Below are positions 31,946-44,126 of a stretch of 64,000 nt of DNA, piece by piece. The position numbers and the translations under genes were made by a program. Every line of letters starts with the position of its first letter. The stretch's first letter is position 1. Source of the stretch: Drosophila pseudoobscura (Eukaryota; Arthropoda; Insecta; Diptera; Drosophilidae); assembly GCF_009870125.1 (NCBI RefSeq), contig NC_046683.1, positions 28,238,129-28,302,128 on the forward strand, read 5' to 3'. The notes below the pieces were generated by a model. The model ran no database searches. It saw only the letters and a program-made list of their open reading frames with translations, and was not told where the DNA came from.

Positions 31946-34538
31946 AAATAATAGTAAATAATAAAAAATTAAGAGGTATCGCGGACTCGGGATCGTCAAT
32001 AAATATAATAAAGGAAAATTATACAGATTCTAAAGTCGATAACGACAACCTCCCTGTCTATACCATCAATGGACCCGTCCGTCTTGCTAAGAGCATTACA
32101 CGTAAAGCAACCAAAAATTGTCCAACAAAACGAAAGTTTTATATTCATAATATTTCTGAAAATTATGATATACTCTTAGGCAGAGAATATTTGATGGCCA
32201 GCAAAGCCGTCATCGATTACCGAAACGAAACGGTAACGTTAGGAGAAAGGTCATACCCAATCATCCAAAGTGGAGAAGCAATTGCCGACGGCAAGACCGC
32301 ACACAAAGGTGATAAGCCATCTTCAAAGGAACATATAACTACACCTAAGTGCCTTGACCCATCTCCTGAAGGAGAGCAATACTTCGCTTCCAGCTAAGGT
32401 TGGAACATTTAAATGACGAAAAAAAAAAGAAATTAAAGAAAGTTCTCTACGAGTTTAAAGACGTGCAGTATAAAGAAGGTGGCAATTTGACCTTCACTAG
32501 TACAATAAAGCACGAACTTAAAACCCATCACAAAGATCCTGTATATCGTCGACCATACAAATATGCTCAAATACACGATCAAGAAGTGAATCAACAAATA
32601 AAAGACATGATTAGACAGGGAATTATTCGTAAGTCGAATTCTCCCTAATGTGCACCCATTTCTATGATACCAAAGAAAATAGATGCTCCAGGAAAGCAAT
32701 AATATCGAATGGTAGTAGATTATAGAAGTCTAAACTAGGTGACAATCAAGGATAAATTTCCTACACCCAGAATGGACGAAATACTAGACAAACTAGGTAG
32801 GTGCCAGTATTTCACGACAATCGATTTAGCTAAAGGATTCCATCAAATTTTTATGGAACCTAGCTCAATCCCAAAAACGAGTTCACTCGTATGCCTTTTG
32901 GGCTAACCACTGCCCCCGCCACAAATCAAAGATGTATGAACAATCTGTTAGAAGATGTAATTTTCAAAGATTTCCTTGTGTATCTGGACGACATCATTAT
33001 CTATTCCACGTCATTGGAAGAATTTGTTGTCACTTCAAAGGGTCTTTGGAAAGTTAAGAGATGCAAACCTTAAACTTCAAATGGATAAGTGACTATTCCT
33101 AAAGAAAGAAACGGAATTCCTAGGCCATGTAGTAACAACTAACGGCATAGTACCGTATCCACAGAAAATATCCGCTATAATAAACTTCCCCATACCCAAT
33201 AAAACTACAAAAATAAAATCATTCATAGGTTTATGTGGATTTTATAGGAAATTCATTCCCAATTTCGCTAACATAGGAAAACCAATGACACTCAAATTAG
33301 AGACACGAGCTGTCATATACCCAACCGAGTAAAAATACGCCGAGGCCTTCTAAAAGTTGAAAGTACTTATTACCTCAGACCCCATCCTCGCAATCCCAGA
33401 TTTCGAAAAAATGTTCACGGTAGCAGCCGATGCAAGTAACATTGCATTAGGAGCGGTGTTGTCACAAGACCACAAACCAATTTGCTACGCAAGTAGAACC
33501 TTAAATGAACACGAAATCAATTATTCAGCAATAGAAAAGGAATTACTAGCTATAGTTTGGGCAACTAAGTATTTCAGATCATAACTGTTTGGTAGAACGT
33601 TCGAGATATTAAGTGATCATGAACCCTTGGTTTGGTTGAATAACCCCAAGGAACCAAATATGAAGCTACAACGATGGAAGATCAAATTAAATGAATTTGA
33701 CTTCAAAATACAATATTTACCAGGAAAGGAGAACATGTAGCCGATGCGCTATCAAGAGTAAAGATTAACGAAAACCTACTTGGGGAAACCATTAATAGTG
33801 ATTGTGCAAAGTTCCTTAGCGCGCAAGAAGATAATACAAATTATATTCCACTTACAGAGCGACATCCCACAATTTCCACAAGATACTGATAAAAATCACA
33901 TATACTGAAATGACAGAGTCATTAGCAAAAGATATAATAAAGGAATATGTGTAAACCAAAAAGAGTGCATTATATTTCCATAGTGAAATAGACTTCCCAC
34001 TGTTCCAAAGGGCATTCCTAAAAATAATCAGTCCCAATCACTTGATGTGAAAATGTGAAAATCGAAATCACTACCAGTAAAAACGGAGTTTCTGATGAAG
34101 AACGGCTACATAAAACGATCAATGACAAATTAAGAATTATTTCAAGCGAGGATAACATAGAGAACAAGCTCACAAAATTTGAGTTAATTCTATACACTTA
34201 TAATCATAAATCGGTTCATAATACTACAAAAAGATCCCCAGCTGATATCTTCCTGTACGCCGGACTACCAGATTATAACACCCAACTGAATAAGGTTAGG
34301 AAGATCAATCATTTAAATAACGATAGAATCGAATTGAAGAATTGAAGTAGACACACGCTACAAAAATGCACCCCTAGTTAAAACAAAAACAACCAATCCG
34401 TTCAAAATAACAGGGGAAATTCGGCAGGTAGACTATAAAACGAAATTCAAAAGAAAGAAGAAGTCTAATAAAAGTAAATATGATAATTGCAGAGTACCCG
34501 AAGAGAGTACTGGGAATCTGGAGCTACAACATGATTAA
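31840..34538 (+). pseudogene. Errantivirus pol (E3)
   Basis: Same order and lesions as E2: open protease piece 31840-32397 with DSG, RT N-part 32400-32648, the YLDD-containing piece 32891-33073, RNase H piece 33357-33584, and the integrase Glu-region piece 34055-34345. A new lesion near 34331 inserts bases (GAATTGAAGAATTGAAG) and stops the integrase C-terminus early. Otherwise it differs from E2 by isolated substitutions. Confidence 0.85.
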
Positions 34539-35461
34539 GATTATAATCTTACTAATGTTCACCGTCCTACAGTCTACCGGATAGAATATAGAGATAGATC
34601 CCATCAACTCAAGGAATAAATATCTCATTTTCAAAACAGATACCATTAACATACCCATTAATTATGAATATCATTATTTAACAAGAACAGATGAAACATA
34701 TCAGAGTTTACTAGACCAGGCAACCCAATTTAATAACGTAATCCAAGTTCAATATTTAGTCGAGACATTGCAACGTGAATTCAACGGCATAAAAATAGCC
34801 AAAAGAAACAAAAGAGGCCTTTAAATGCAGTAGGCACAATTTATAAATATCTATTTGGAACGTTAGATCATAAAGATGATAAAGTCGAACTAGAAGGGAA
34901 AATAGACAATCTGGCTAGCCACAGTGTTCAAGCTAACGAATTAAACTTAAAATTTCAAGCAGTAAATTAATTAGGCATGCAGCACACCAAAACTTTCAAA
35001 TAAGTTTCATAGAACCCAATATATTGTTAACTTGGAAATTACCACAAACCATATTATACCAAGATTGCCTAAACTAAGAAACAAAAGTAGAAGGCAACGC
35101 AATAATAAAAATAAATAATTGCAGTGTACAATTAAATGAATTCTTAATATCTAACTCAATACCAGAATTTGCACAAAGCATATACATCAAAAATAACGTA
35201 ACAAGAATTAAACAATTGTCTTATTTGCAAACCAAAGAAATCGTAATAGAAAATACGCGATTAAATAATGTATTACATGTAAGCTCAATACTGCTAATTG
35301 TCATAATCATAATGGCATTAAGTTACAAATTGTTTAATCTAAGTAAAATCAATAAGCCTAAACCCGACTCCCACATAGAAACATCTTTAGACGAAAACGG
35401 GGAATCCCCAGCGTGCACAGTTTTAGATGCACCTGAACTATATCCAAGGATAATCGCCTGA
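34531..35461 (+). pseudogene. Errantivirus env, broken (E3)
   Basis: ATG at 34531. It has the same early nonsense codons as E1/E2, an extra 10-bp deletion near 34681 and a deletion of about 110 bp at 34967 that removes the helical segment before the ectodomain gap. The anchor and tail frame at 35216-35461 is intact (SSILLIVIIIMALSYKLF helix). Confidence 0.75.
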
Positions 35462-35488
35462 GAACAGGCTTAAATCGAACGATGGGGA

Positions 35489-35861
35489 AGTGACATATCT
35501 ATAGTCCATGCTCCGGATACCCTTATCTATGTCTGTTACCCTGCACCCACATACTATAAACAATCCAACACCCTCAGCATCGAATCTCATAAACATCCCA
35601 CGCTCGAAGTGGACCACTTGTAGCCGATAGCCGGCAATGTAAACAAACACCCTAAGCTAGGAGTCGAACATAAAACAATAGATGCCGCGTATCCAGCCGC
35701 ACTAGAATCACGCCACCCTCCAGAGATCAATTACTAATCGATTCTCAAGAACCACGCCATCATAGCTCACCAATCAGAATTGGGCATAAAACCAAGGAGG
35801 CCATATTTCAGACACCCCCAAGTAAAGCAACAACTTAAACTGGAGAGTCGCATATTTTACT
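35489..35861 (+). repeat. Errantivirus LTR, internally deleted (373 bp), 3' LTR of E3
   Basis: Same boundaries and internal deletion as the LTRs at 12011 and 23816. It is followed by the polymerase-B element flank. Confidence 0.9.
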
Positions 35862-37976
35862 ATAAACATATGTATATAATAAATATAACACATTTAAACA
35901 CTATTTATTTTCAATGTTTTCTGTTTTACTTTTGATTGGTTGAATTTCACTTCCTCTTATTACAAGAGAATCATAGGATTCGTTTGAAACAGGTTTCTTC
36001 CAAGTGAGGATTACACAAAAAGAATAAGTGGATTTCAGGTAGAATAGAGGTTGTAACCTTTTCCTCATATTATTAGATTGACTCAGTAGTAATCGTTTGA
36101 AACAGGTTTGTGAGCAGGTACTGTGTTTGAGGCGATAAAAATGATGCCATTTAGAAAGGAAACCCTTAGTCTTATTTCAATAATGAAAGTGGTTAGTTCG
36201 ATACAAAAAAAAATAAAACTTAAAATGGCATCAAAAGTTAAGTGCAACATGTGTGATAAGTCCGTTGACTTTATAGAGTATCAATCTCATTATGAGAGAT
36301 GCTCTGACTCTCGTAATAATGTGGTGTGTGACCTTTGCTCTAGGTCCATCGACTTAATAGAGTTTGATAGTCATTATGAAACATGCTTGGGACCTAGGAA
36401 TGCTTTTGAGATTCTTATGATCAAAGGATCTAAATCAAGTGATCTCCAAGATCCTTTAACGTCAGGTGCTTCCAAACGGCGTCGATTGGATACTCCGATG
36501 GAACTTAGGATTATTGACTGTTCAATTTGCGATGAAAGTTATCCTCCGTCTAGGGAAAGACGCCATATGATGTCGGACAAACATAAGAATGCAAGAGCAG
36601 CTCAACTAGAGGAAAATGAGAAAAATGGAAACGTCATTTAAATTTCAACGGAGTCGCGATTTCCTTTAAAATCATATCGTGTTCACTCAAATAAAAGTGA
36701 AAAGATTGATTTAAAAGAGTTTTTTCATGATTGCAAAACTGATATTATCAATTTATTGCGTCACTGTATGAGTGAGTACACATCCATAAAATACAATTTA
36801 AAAGTATATGGATTATACGTTAAACACACTGATGATGAAAGCTAAACAGAAACAATGAAGCATTTCATTACTCCATACAAACCAATATATAAAAACTTAA
36901 TAGAGTTTGACAGTCATTATGAAACATGCTTGGGACCTAGGAATGCTTTTGAGATTCTTATGATCAAAGGATCTAAATCAAGTGATCTCCAAGATCCTTT
37001 AACGTCAGGTGCTTCCAAACGGCGTCGATTGGATACTCCGATGGAACTTAGGATTATTGACTGTTCAATTTGCGATGAAAGTTATCCTCCGTCTAGGGAA
37101 AGACGCCATATGATGTCGGACAAACATAAGAATGCAAGAGCAGCTCAACTAGAGGAAAATGAGAAAAATGGAAACGTCATTTAAATTTCAACGGAGTCGC
37201 GATTTCCTTTAAAATCATATCGTGTTCACTCAAATAAAAGTGAACAGATTGATTTAAAAGAGTTTTTTTATGATTGCAAAAATGATATTATCAATTTATT
37301 GCGTCACTGCATGAGTGAGTACAGATCCATAAAATACAATTTAAAAGTATATGGATTATACGTTAAAAACACTGATGATGAAAGCTTAACAGAAACAATG
37401 AAGCATTTCATTACTCCATACAAACCAATATATGAAAACGAGCTGATTGATGATCATCTAAATGATACAATAGAAAATTTGATAACTCTCAGCAGTGAAT
37501 TCCAGGAGAAGGATTCAGGTTGGGCAATAAAGTGTTTTAAATATTTTTAACTTACCATGATAAAACTAGAGCATATCGCTGCAAACAGGTTTATCCAAGC
37601 TCCCAAAAAATTAAGTCACGAAGTGTACTCATAAATGTTAAAAATTACGTTGATTTTTGTTTCAAGTAATGTGTTTTAGCATCATTAGCCTATGGAAAAC
37701 ACCTTAAAACTATATATCAAACAGCAGCATTAAAAAAAATTTCCCGAGATAAGTTAACAATACCATCATCCTATCGGTGCGAAAACATACGGCAAGACAT
37801 CATTTATTATGAAGGAGTAAGATTAAATTTTTCCGGAATTGAGTTTCCAATAACAAGCAATCAACAAGAATCAAGCGATTCAAATCAGCAAATGAGGATT
37901 TTATCATCAATGTTTATGAAGTCGATGAGAATCGAAAAAACGTTGTGGGACCCACAGTGAGGACTAAGAAAATTCG
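35862..37976 (+). pseudogene. Maverick/Polinton-like polymerase-B fragment (long form, copy 2)
   Basis: The first zinc module (ATG 36225, SVDFIEYQ) matches the short-form copies of units 1 and 2. From the second module on (SIDLIEFDSHYETC) it matches the long form at 6155-8230, with the internal duplication at 36353-36895 and 36896-37438. The KDSGW block is near 37510 and the GIEFPIT block near 37838, better preserved than at 8095 (GIEFSIT). It retains bases (about 37555-37595) missing from the 8-kb copy. It ends at AAGAAAATTCG, the position where the other copy continues to HINLL, because LINE C is joined here. Confidence 0.55.
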
Positions 37977-38542
37977 CTTCTAGCTCTTGCTTAAGCCGGT
38001 TGTGTTTTTTTCTTGCTCCTGCATTCTCCGCCCTTTGCCTAAATATCATACAACATTGTTGTGTCTTTGTTTTGATATATCATCGCATCTCTTTAATTTG
38101 ATTATGCTTTGTGTTAATCACCAGTGTTTTGTTTGTAAAAAAGTGTTTAAAATAAATTCAATATTCGCAACGTAACGCATCGGACTCGCGCAGGCAATTT
38201 GTTATTGTTTTTTGCCCAGTCTGCTTTTCGTTATCGCTTCTTCGGTGTGCACGTTTGCATCGCCCACACTCTCTCGTGGGCATAAGCGGGCCCTGCTGCT
38301 CGCATTTTTGCTCTCACTCTCTCTGGATTGCCTATACCCCCCTCTCTATGGATTTTTCTTTTGTGTCTCTGCTTTGGTGAGCTTACTGCTCGTTTTCTGC
38401 ACTTCGTTGGATCATCTGCATTGAATTATTGTTGCTGCAGCTGATTGTCTGGCTCGCTCTGCTGTCTGCTCTCCCATTTTACCTGCGCTCTCACTCTGTA
38501 CTTTTTTGTTATCCGTGCACAGTGATTCTACTGCTGTCAATA

Positions 38543-39345
38543 ATGGCAATCGTTTGTAGTGCAAAGAAATGTGAATTCGGTGGTGTAATCATTGGTGATT
38601 CATTTCTTAGCTGCTGGCTGTGCGACAATTTTGCCCACATAAAATGTGCTCGTGGCGGAAATTTTGGCCGGCTGAATGAGCTGATCTCGAAACGCATGGG
38701 CCTGTCTTGGTCATGTCTGGCTTGTCGGGAGATTGAGGCCGAAATGCGCACATTTATGAGACAGACTCAAACTGGGTTTCTGGATGTCCGGAAACCATTT
38801 GTGGCTCTCAACGAGAAATTTCTTGCCCTTGTCCGTGTGGTCATGCCTCGCCGTTATCTGTAAATCCGATAACGGTGGCTCCGGTGTTGTTTACACCGAG
38901 CAATGTGCTTCCTTCGAGCATCCAAGTTCCCAACAGCATCAATCCCATCCCTGCAGTTTCTGTTGCCATCACTTCTGACGTGGTGAGTGCTCCTAGTGCG
39001 GGTGTGCTGGTTGCTGGTGATGTCTTCCCAATTTCGGCTCCCGCCATTGCTGCCAATTCTTGTGCCCCAGGACCGAGATCTTTTTTAGAAGTAGCTCCAC
39101 CATCTCGATCTCGCTCGGGACTTCAACTTAGAGCAGTGGTCCCTCGGAAAGCAATATTTGTTTCTCGTCTTATTCCTGAGGCTACAACGGAGGATGTTAA
39201 ACAACATCTTTCCTCTAAACTTAACACTTCGCCTGATGATATAGTTGTGACTAAATTTACATTTAAACATAAGCGCAACATATTATCCTTTAAAATTCCT
39301 TTATTCTTTATTATCCAGTTCTCTAGAACCGTCAATATGGCCTGA
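38543..39345 (+). pseudogene. LINE C ORF1 (PHD-like and RRM-like)
   Basis: The likely start is ATG 38543 (MAIVCSAKKC); the open frame extends upstream, but without an ATG. Residues 5-75 show the spacing C-x4-C ... C-x2-C ... H-x2-C ... W-x2-C-x2-C of PHD-like fingers found in ORF1 of CR1-type LINEs. A frameshift near 38840-38860 separates this from a Pro/Ser/Val-rich linker. A C-terminal KAIFVSRLIPEATTEDVKQ block near 39150-39210 resembles an RNA-recognition-motif strand and helix. The stop is at 39343-39345. It would bind LINE RNA. It is broken by the frameshift. Confidence 0.6.
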
Positions 39346-39356
39346 GCATACAATTA

Positions 39357-42061
39357 TGCATGAGTTCCTTCTCAAAGATTCGAACTCGAATCCAAGAATT
39401 ACCGAACCTGCACCAAAAAACTGATGTTCCATTTTTCCATGCAGTATCAGAACGTTCGCAGTTTGTTGGGAAAATTGCGTCAAATTCATACTAATTTTGA
39501 TTAGTATGCTATATTCGATGCCATCGCGTTTACCGAAACCTGGCTTAACTCCTCTGTCAATGTTCATGAAATTTTCATTGATAGTTACACTATTTATCGA
39601 ATGGACCGCCCATCTTTTGCAGGTGGGGTTCTGATTGCAGTTAAATCTGTTTTCTCATCTGAGTTATTCCCATTCAATAACATCCATGGAATTGAATTTG
39701 TTGCAGTCAAAGTTCGTGTTGGCTCCGCATTTTTCTATTTAACCTGCTCTTACATTCCTCCCAGGTCTGATGCTGAGCTTTACTTACACCACCTCTCAGC
39801 AATTAATACTGTCTACTGTCTGTATCTGCATTAGGGTGCAATGATCGAATTATTGTCATTGGGGACTTTAACCTCCCATTTCTTTCTTGGCAGCCTTGTG
39901 ATGACGCTAACCTGTTGTTTCCCAATTGCCATAATGACTTTATCAATGGGCTAACGGATATTTCCCTTGTCCAAATTAATGCCGTTAAAAACATTAGGGA
40001 CAGACTTCTTGACTTCGTTTTTGTTAACGATGCTTCTCTTGCTATGGTATCTAGAGCAAGCCCAATATCACTCCCTGAAGATCCTTACCATCCAACTTTG
40101 TCGATATCCCTGGAGTGTACACAATCTGGAGGTGCTGACAGTTCCATGGCTCACATAAAGTGTTTGCGCAAAACAAACTTTATCGATTTATATCTACATC
40201 TCTCGCGTGTTGATTTGTCGTTTCTTTATTCATTACCGAACATAGATGCAACTGTTAGCACGTTTTTTAGCTCTATTTACTCCGCCCTTAATACTTTTGT
40301 TCCAGATATCACTGTACCCGTATCGTCCAAGCCTCCCTGGTTCTCCAAGTATTTGTCATACTTAAAAAATAATAAATCCCGGCTCTATAAAAAGTACCAG
40401 AAGTCGGCCTTAGCTCTATACTCCTCCGCTCGCTCTCTGTTCCTTGCCGTTAATAGTCAGTGTTATAATCATTACCTTTCACAATGTAGTAGTAACGTTT
40501 CTAGTGATCCTAAAAAATTATATTCGTTCGTTAACTCTAAGCGCAAGTCAAACGCTTTTCCTCCGTCCCTTCATTACCAGAACAAAACAGAAGCTTCTGC
40601 TGATGGTATTGCAAATTTATTCGCTACCTTTTTCCAAACAACGTACTCGCGTCAAATTTACAACGCATCCACTCCGTATCCGTACCCTTTTTCGAGGAAA
40701 GCTTTGTTCTGGAAGGTTGTGTCATCTATGGACATATCGTTTTCTGCGGGTCCAGATAAGGTACCAAGTTGCATTTTAAAACCCTTGACCTTTCTCTTCA
40801 ACCTCTGCTTGGAACAGTCTTGTCTCCCAGTAATTTGGAGTGAGTCCTACTTCATTCCGCTTCACAAAAAAGGCAACAGCAACATCTTTGTTGCAGCTTG
40901 ATGTCTCCGTCGCAACACGGTTTTTTCAGACATCGTTCAACATCGACTAACCTTCTTGAGTTTTCTAACCTAATCCACCATATTTTCAAATTGGATGTAA
41001 TTTTTACGGACTTCAGCAAGGCATTCGATTCTGTGAACCATGCTCTGCTTATTCACAAGCTCTCTTTATTAGGGTTCCCAACGAATCTTCTAGATTGGAT
41101 TTTGTCCTATCTCACTAACCGTACTCAACGTGTTTTGTTTTCTAACGTGTTGTCAAATACTGTTAATGTTACTTCAGGTGTGCCACAGGGAAGTCATCTG
41201 GGCCCGCTTTTGTTTATTTTATTTGGGAATGACCTTCCTTAAGTTATAACATACTCTACTACGCTAATGTATGCTGATGATGTTAAAATCTGTCCTTCTT
41301 ACTCTGATTGGTATTTGCACACACGCCTTTAACTTGATCTAATTGAACTACTATTGTGGTGTTCAACTTATCTTCTTTTTCTGAACCTTTCCAAATGCAA
41401 ACTTATGACATTTTACCGTCGTGCTCCACATTTTGTCTCATATGTTCTAGGAAATCATGTCCTTGAGCGAATTTCGAGTTCAAATGACCTCGGAGTCCTT
41501 TTTGATCATAAGATGTGTTTTAACAGCTGCCACTGTAAATAAAGCTAAGGGTGATTTAGCGTTCATAAAGCGTTGGTCCAAGGAGTTTGACGACCCGTAC
41601 GTTACGAAACAACTGTATATCTCGTTAGTACGTATTAATTGGAGTATTGTTCTTGTGTGTGGAGCCCGCAGTATAAAGAGCAGCAGGCTGTTATTGAATC
41701 CGTGCAAAAGCAATTTTTAGTATTTGCCCTTCGGAACTTTAACTGGGACTCGGGTAGAATCTTGCCACCCTACCGGTCTAGGCTAAATCTTATTGACCTG
41801 CCGTCGTTGCACCATCGCAGAATATGCAATGGCGTAATGTTCGTGCACAAGCTCCTTCTCGGGACTGCTGACTCCCAAGCTCTCTTGGGTCAGATTGACT
41901 TGGCCGTTCCATTTAGACCTACCCGTACTTTTAGGCCTATCCGTCTACCCATATGTAGGTCTAATTATGCTGATCATGAACCTTTTAGGGTTTTATGCCA
42001 TAATTATAACTCCCTCTGCCAAACCCTATCCCCTGAACTGTCTCTTAAACTAATTGCATGA
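39357..42061 (+). pseudogene. LINE C ORF2: endonuclease and reverse transcriptase (copy 1)
   Basis: Endonuclease blocks: QNVRSL near 39450, TETWLN near 39535, GDFNLPFLSW near 39862, and the YHPTLSISL end near 40090. RT blocks: GPDKVPS near 40750, PLHKKG near 40860, FTDFSKAFDSVNH near 41005, GVPQG near 41180, YADD near 41270. Lesions: early stops before 39510, an insertion near 39815 (CTGTCTACTG) causing a frameshift, a ~35-bp loss near 40687, a ~95-bp loss near 40872 that removes the NYRGIAKLS motif region, and further frameshifts near 41240 and 41530. The last open piece ends at TGA 42059-42061. Confidence 0.75.
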
Positions 42062-42340
42062 AATATTTATAATCACTTAAATTTAGCTAACTTTTAACTT
42101 CTCTTTTTCCGCCTTTAGTAACTAAGTACCATTATTAACAGATAATTTGTTAATTTCAAAAATAAATAAATGTAGCCGATGCGCTATCAAGAGTAAAGAT
42201 TAAAGAAAACCTACTTGGGGAAACCATTAATAGTGATTGTGCAACGGTCCATAGCACGCAAGAAGATAATACAAATTATATTTCACTTACAGAGCGACCA
42301 ATCAATTACTATAATAGGCAAATAGAACTGATTAGAGGTA

Positions 42341-43501
42341 ATGAGGATAAGGTATTTCCACAAGATACTGATAAAAATCACATATACTGAAATGACAAAG
42401 TCATTAGCAAAAGATATAATAAAGGAATATGTGTCTACCAAAAAGAGTGCATTATATTTCCATAGTGAAATAGACTTCCCACTGTTCCAAAGGGCATTCC
42501 TAAAAATAATCAGTCCCAATCACTTGACTAAACTGATTAAATCCAGTACCGAACTCATAGATATTCCGAACTACTCCGAATTCAAGAAACAAATATTGAA
42601 GAATCATAAAGAGCTACTTCACCCAGGTATCGAAAAGACCACTAATTGGTTTAAAGGGAAATTCTACTACCCCGATTATCAGAAGTTAATCCAAAATATC
42701 ATCAATGAATGTCCTACGTGCAACGTTGCTAGAACAGAGCATCGTAACACCAAACTAACCTTCGAAATCACCCCTGAAAAACAAAATATCAGAGAAAAAT
42801 ATGTCATGGATTTCTACTTGGTAGGCAATCAACAATTCCTATCATGCATCGATGTATATTCTAAATTGGCTACCCTTGTAGGAGTTAAGAGTCGTGACTG
42901 GTTAGAAACAAAGAGAGCCATCACAAAAGTCTTTAACGAAATGGGCAAGCCACAGTGAATTAAGGCCGACAAAGATTCATCCTTTATGTGCGCAGCATTG
43001 CAAGAATGGGTGAATGCGGAAAATGTGAAAATCGAAATCACTACCAGTAAAAACGGAGTTTCTGATGTAGAACGGCTACATAAAACGATCAATGACAAAT
43101 TAAGAATTATTTCAAGCGAGGATAAAATAGAGAACAAGCTCACAAAATTCGAGTTAATTATATACACTTATAATCATAAATCGGTTCATAATACTACAAA
43201 AAGATACCCAGCTGATATCTTCCTGTACGCCGGACTACCAGATTCAAACACCCAACTGAATAAGGTTAGGAAGATCAATCATTTAAATAACGATAGAATC
43301 GACTTTGAAGTAGACACACGCTACAAGAATGCACCCCTAGTTAAAACAAAAATAACCAATCCGTTCAAAATAACAGGGGAAATTCGGCAGGTAGACTATA
43401 AAACGAAATTCAAAAGAAAGAAGAAGTCTAATAAAAGTAAATATGATAATTGCAGAGTACCCGAAGAGAGTACTGGGAATCTGGAGCTACAACATGATTA
43501 A
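42341..43501 (+). pseudogene. Errantivirus integrase, nearly complete (G1)
   Basis: The zinc module H-x4-H ... C-x2-C is at about 42609-42722. The first catalytic Asp is at 42809-42811 (YVMDFYLV), the second Asp in IKADKDSSFM near 42968, and the Glu in DVERLHKTIND near 43069. A basic Lys-rich C-terminus reaches the stop at 43499-43501. The only break is a TGA at 42956-42958, where the sister copy reads CCG GGA. It would insert viral cDNA into host DNA. This is the best integrase in the window, one nonsense codon from open, but its upstream pol is absent. Confidence 0.82.
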
Positions 43502-44018
43502 GATTATAATCTTACTAATGTTCACCGTCCTACAGTCTACCGGACAGAATATAGAGATAGATCCCATCAACTCAAGGAATGGATATCTCATATTCAAAAC
43601 AGATACCATTAACATACCCATTAATTATGAATATTATTATTTAACAATTAATATAACAAGAACAGATGAAACATATCAGAGTTTACTAGACCAGGCAACC
43701 CAATTTAATAACGTAATCCAAGTTCAATATTTAGTCGAGAAATTGCAACGTGAATTCAACGGCATAAATGCAGTAGGCACAATTTATAAATATCTATTTG
43801 GAACGTTAGATCAAGATGATAAAGTCGAACTAGAAGGGAAAATAGACAATCTGGCTAGCCACAGTGTTCAAGCTAACGAATTAAACTTAAAATTTCAAGC
43901 AGTAAATTCTGGCATAGAAGTTGTCAATAAATTAAACAAGAATAATGATAGAAATAAGCAATTAGAAATACTAATATTTAACCTTCAACATTTTACTGAG
44001 TACATAGAGGATATTTAA
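43494..44018 (+). pseudogene. Errantivirus env N-terminal two-thirds (G1)
   Basis: It is open for 174 codons from ATG 43494, which overlaps the pol stop by 8 bases. A hydrophobic leader of about 16 residues is followed by a mature start near QNIEID. A 30-bp in-frame deletion near 43767, bounded by ATAAA direct repeats in the longer copies, removes the basic cleavage-like stretch that precedes the conserved NAVGTIYKYLFG segment. The frame then stops at 44016-44018 because of the ectodomain deletion also seen in E1-E3. The missing C-terminal part is partly at 49437-49646. Not functional. Confidence 0.78.
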
Positions 44019-44118
44019 TTAGGCATGCAGCACACCAAAACTTTCAAATAAGTTTCATAGAACACAATATATTGTTAACTTGGAAATTACCACAAATCAT
44101 ATTATACCAAGATTGCCC

Positions 44119-44126
44119 AAACCAAG
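44119..44126 (+). repeat. Target-site duplication of LINE A (left)
   Basis: AAACCAAG, repeated at 49437-49444 on the far side. The uninterrupted site is seen near 17950 (CCTAAACCAAGAAATAAAAG), confirming a clean insertion with 8-bp duplication. Confidence 0.9.

Larger units (their letters stand above)
21900..33685 (+). repeat. 11.8-kb array, unit 2
   Basis: The same order of parts as unit 1, at offset 11,805 early and 11,786 late. It is followed by a partial third unit with the same gag-pol upstream. Differences from unit 1 are scattered point changes and short indels, notably the loss of 16 bp within the RNase H/knuckle linker of LINE A minus near 25846. Identity is visibly above 98%, so the duplication is young relative to the decay of the elements inside it. 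Confidence 0.85.
33686..37976 (+). repeat. 11.8-kb array, unit 3 (partial, chimeric end)
   Basis: It continues like units 1 and 2 through env, the 373-bp LTR and the first part of the polymerase-B fragment. Near 36300-36350 it switches to the long polymerase-B type seen at 6520-8230, including the 543-bp duplication. Deletions in env (near 34680 and 34966) are private. It ends where LINE C starts at 37977. Confidence 0.8.
37977..42170 (+). mobile_element. LINE C copy 1, CR1/Jockey-type LINE
   Basis: It carries a 5' UTR-like pyrimidine-rich lead, ORF1 with a PHD-like cysteine motif, ORF2 with endonuclease and RT, no RNase H, and a 3' end in short AAAT-type repeats (AAAATAAATAAA) at 42155-42170. 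It resembles the Drosophila CR1-family element DMCR1A, a recognition from motif style that I could not verify. The left flank is polymerase-B sequence and the right flank errantivirus pol, with no target-site duplication, so one side has been rearranged. Confidence 0.75.
42171..44126 (+). mobile_element. Errantivirus fragment G1, left of LINE A
   Basis: It begins in the RNase H/integrase linker (TGTAGCCGATGCGC) right at the LINE C tail and continues through integrase and the first two-thirds of env to the target-site duplication of LINE A. Its right part resumes at 49437. Unlike the array copies it keeps the integrase core, so it descends from a provirus that lacked the ~490-bp deletion. Confidence 0.88.

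Noticed and set aside
38429..38542. Hydrophobic N-terminal extension that looks like a signal peptide before LINE C ORF1
   Set aside because: The extension begins at TTG; the first ATG, at 38543, starts directly before the cysteine motif typical of ORF1.
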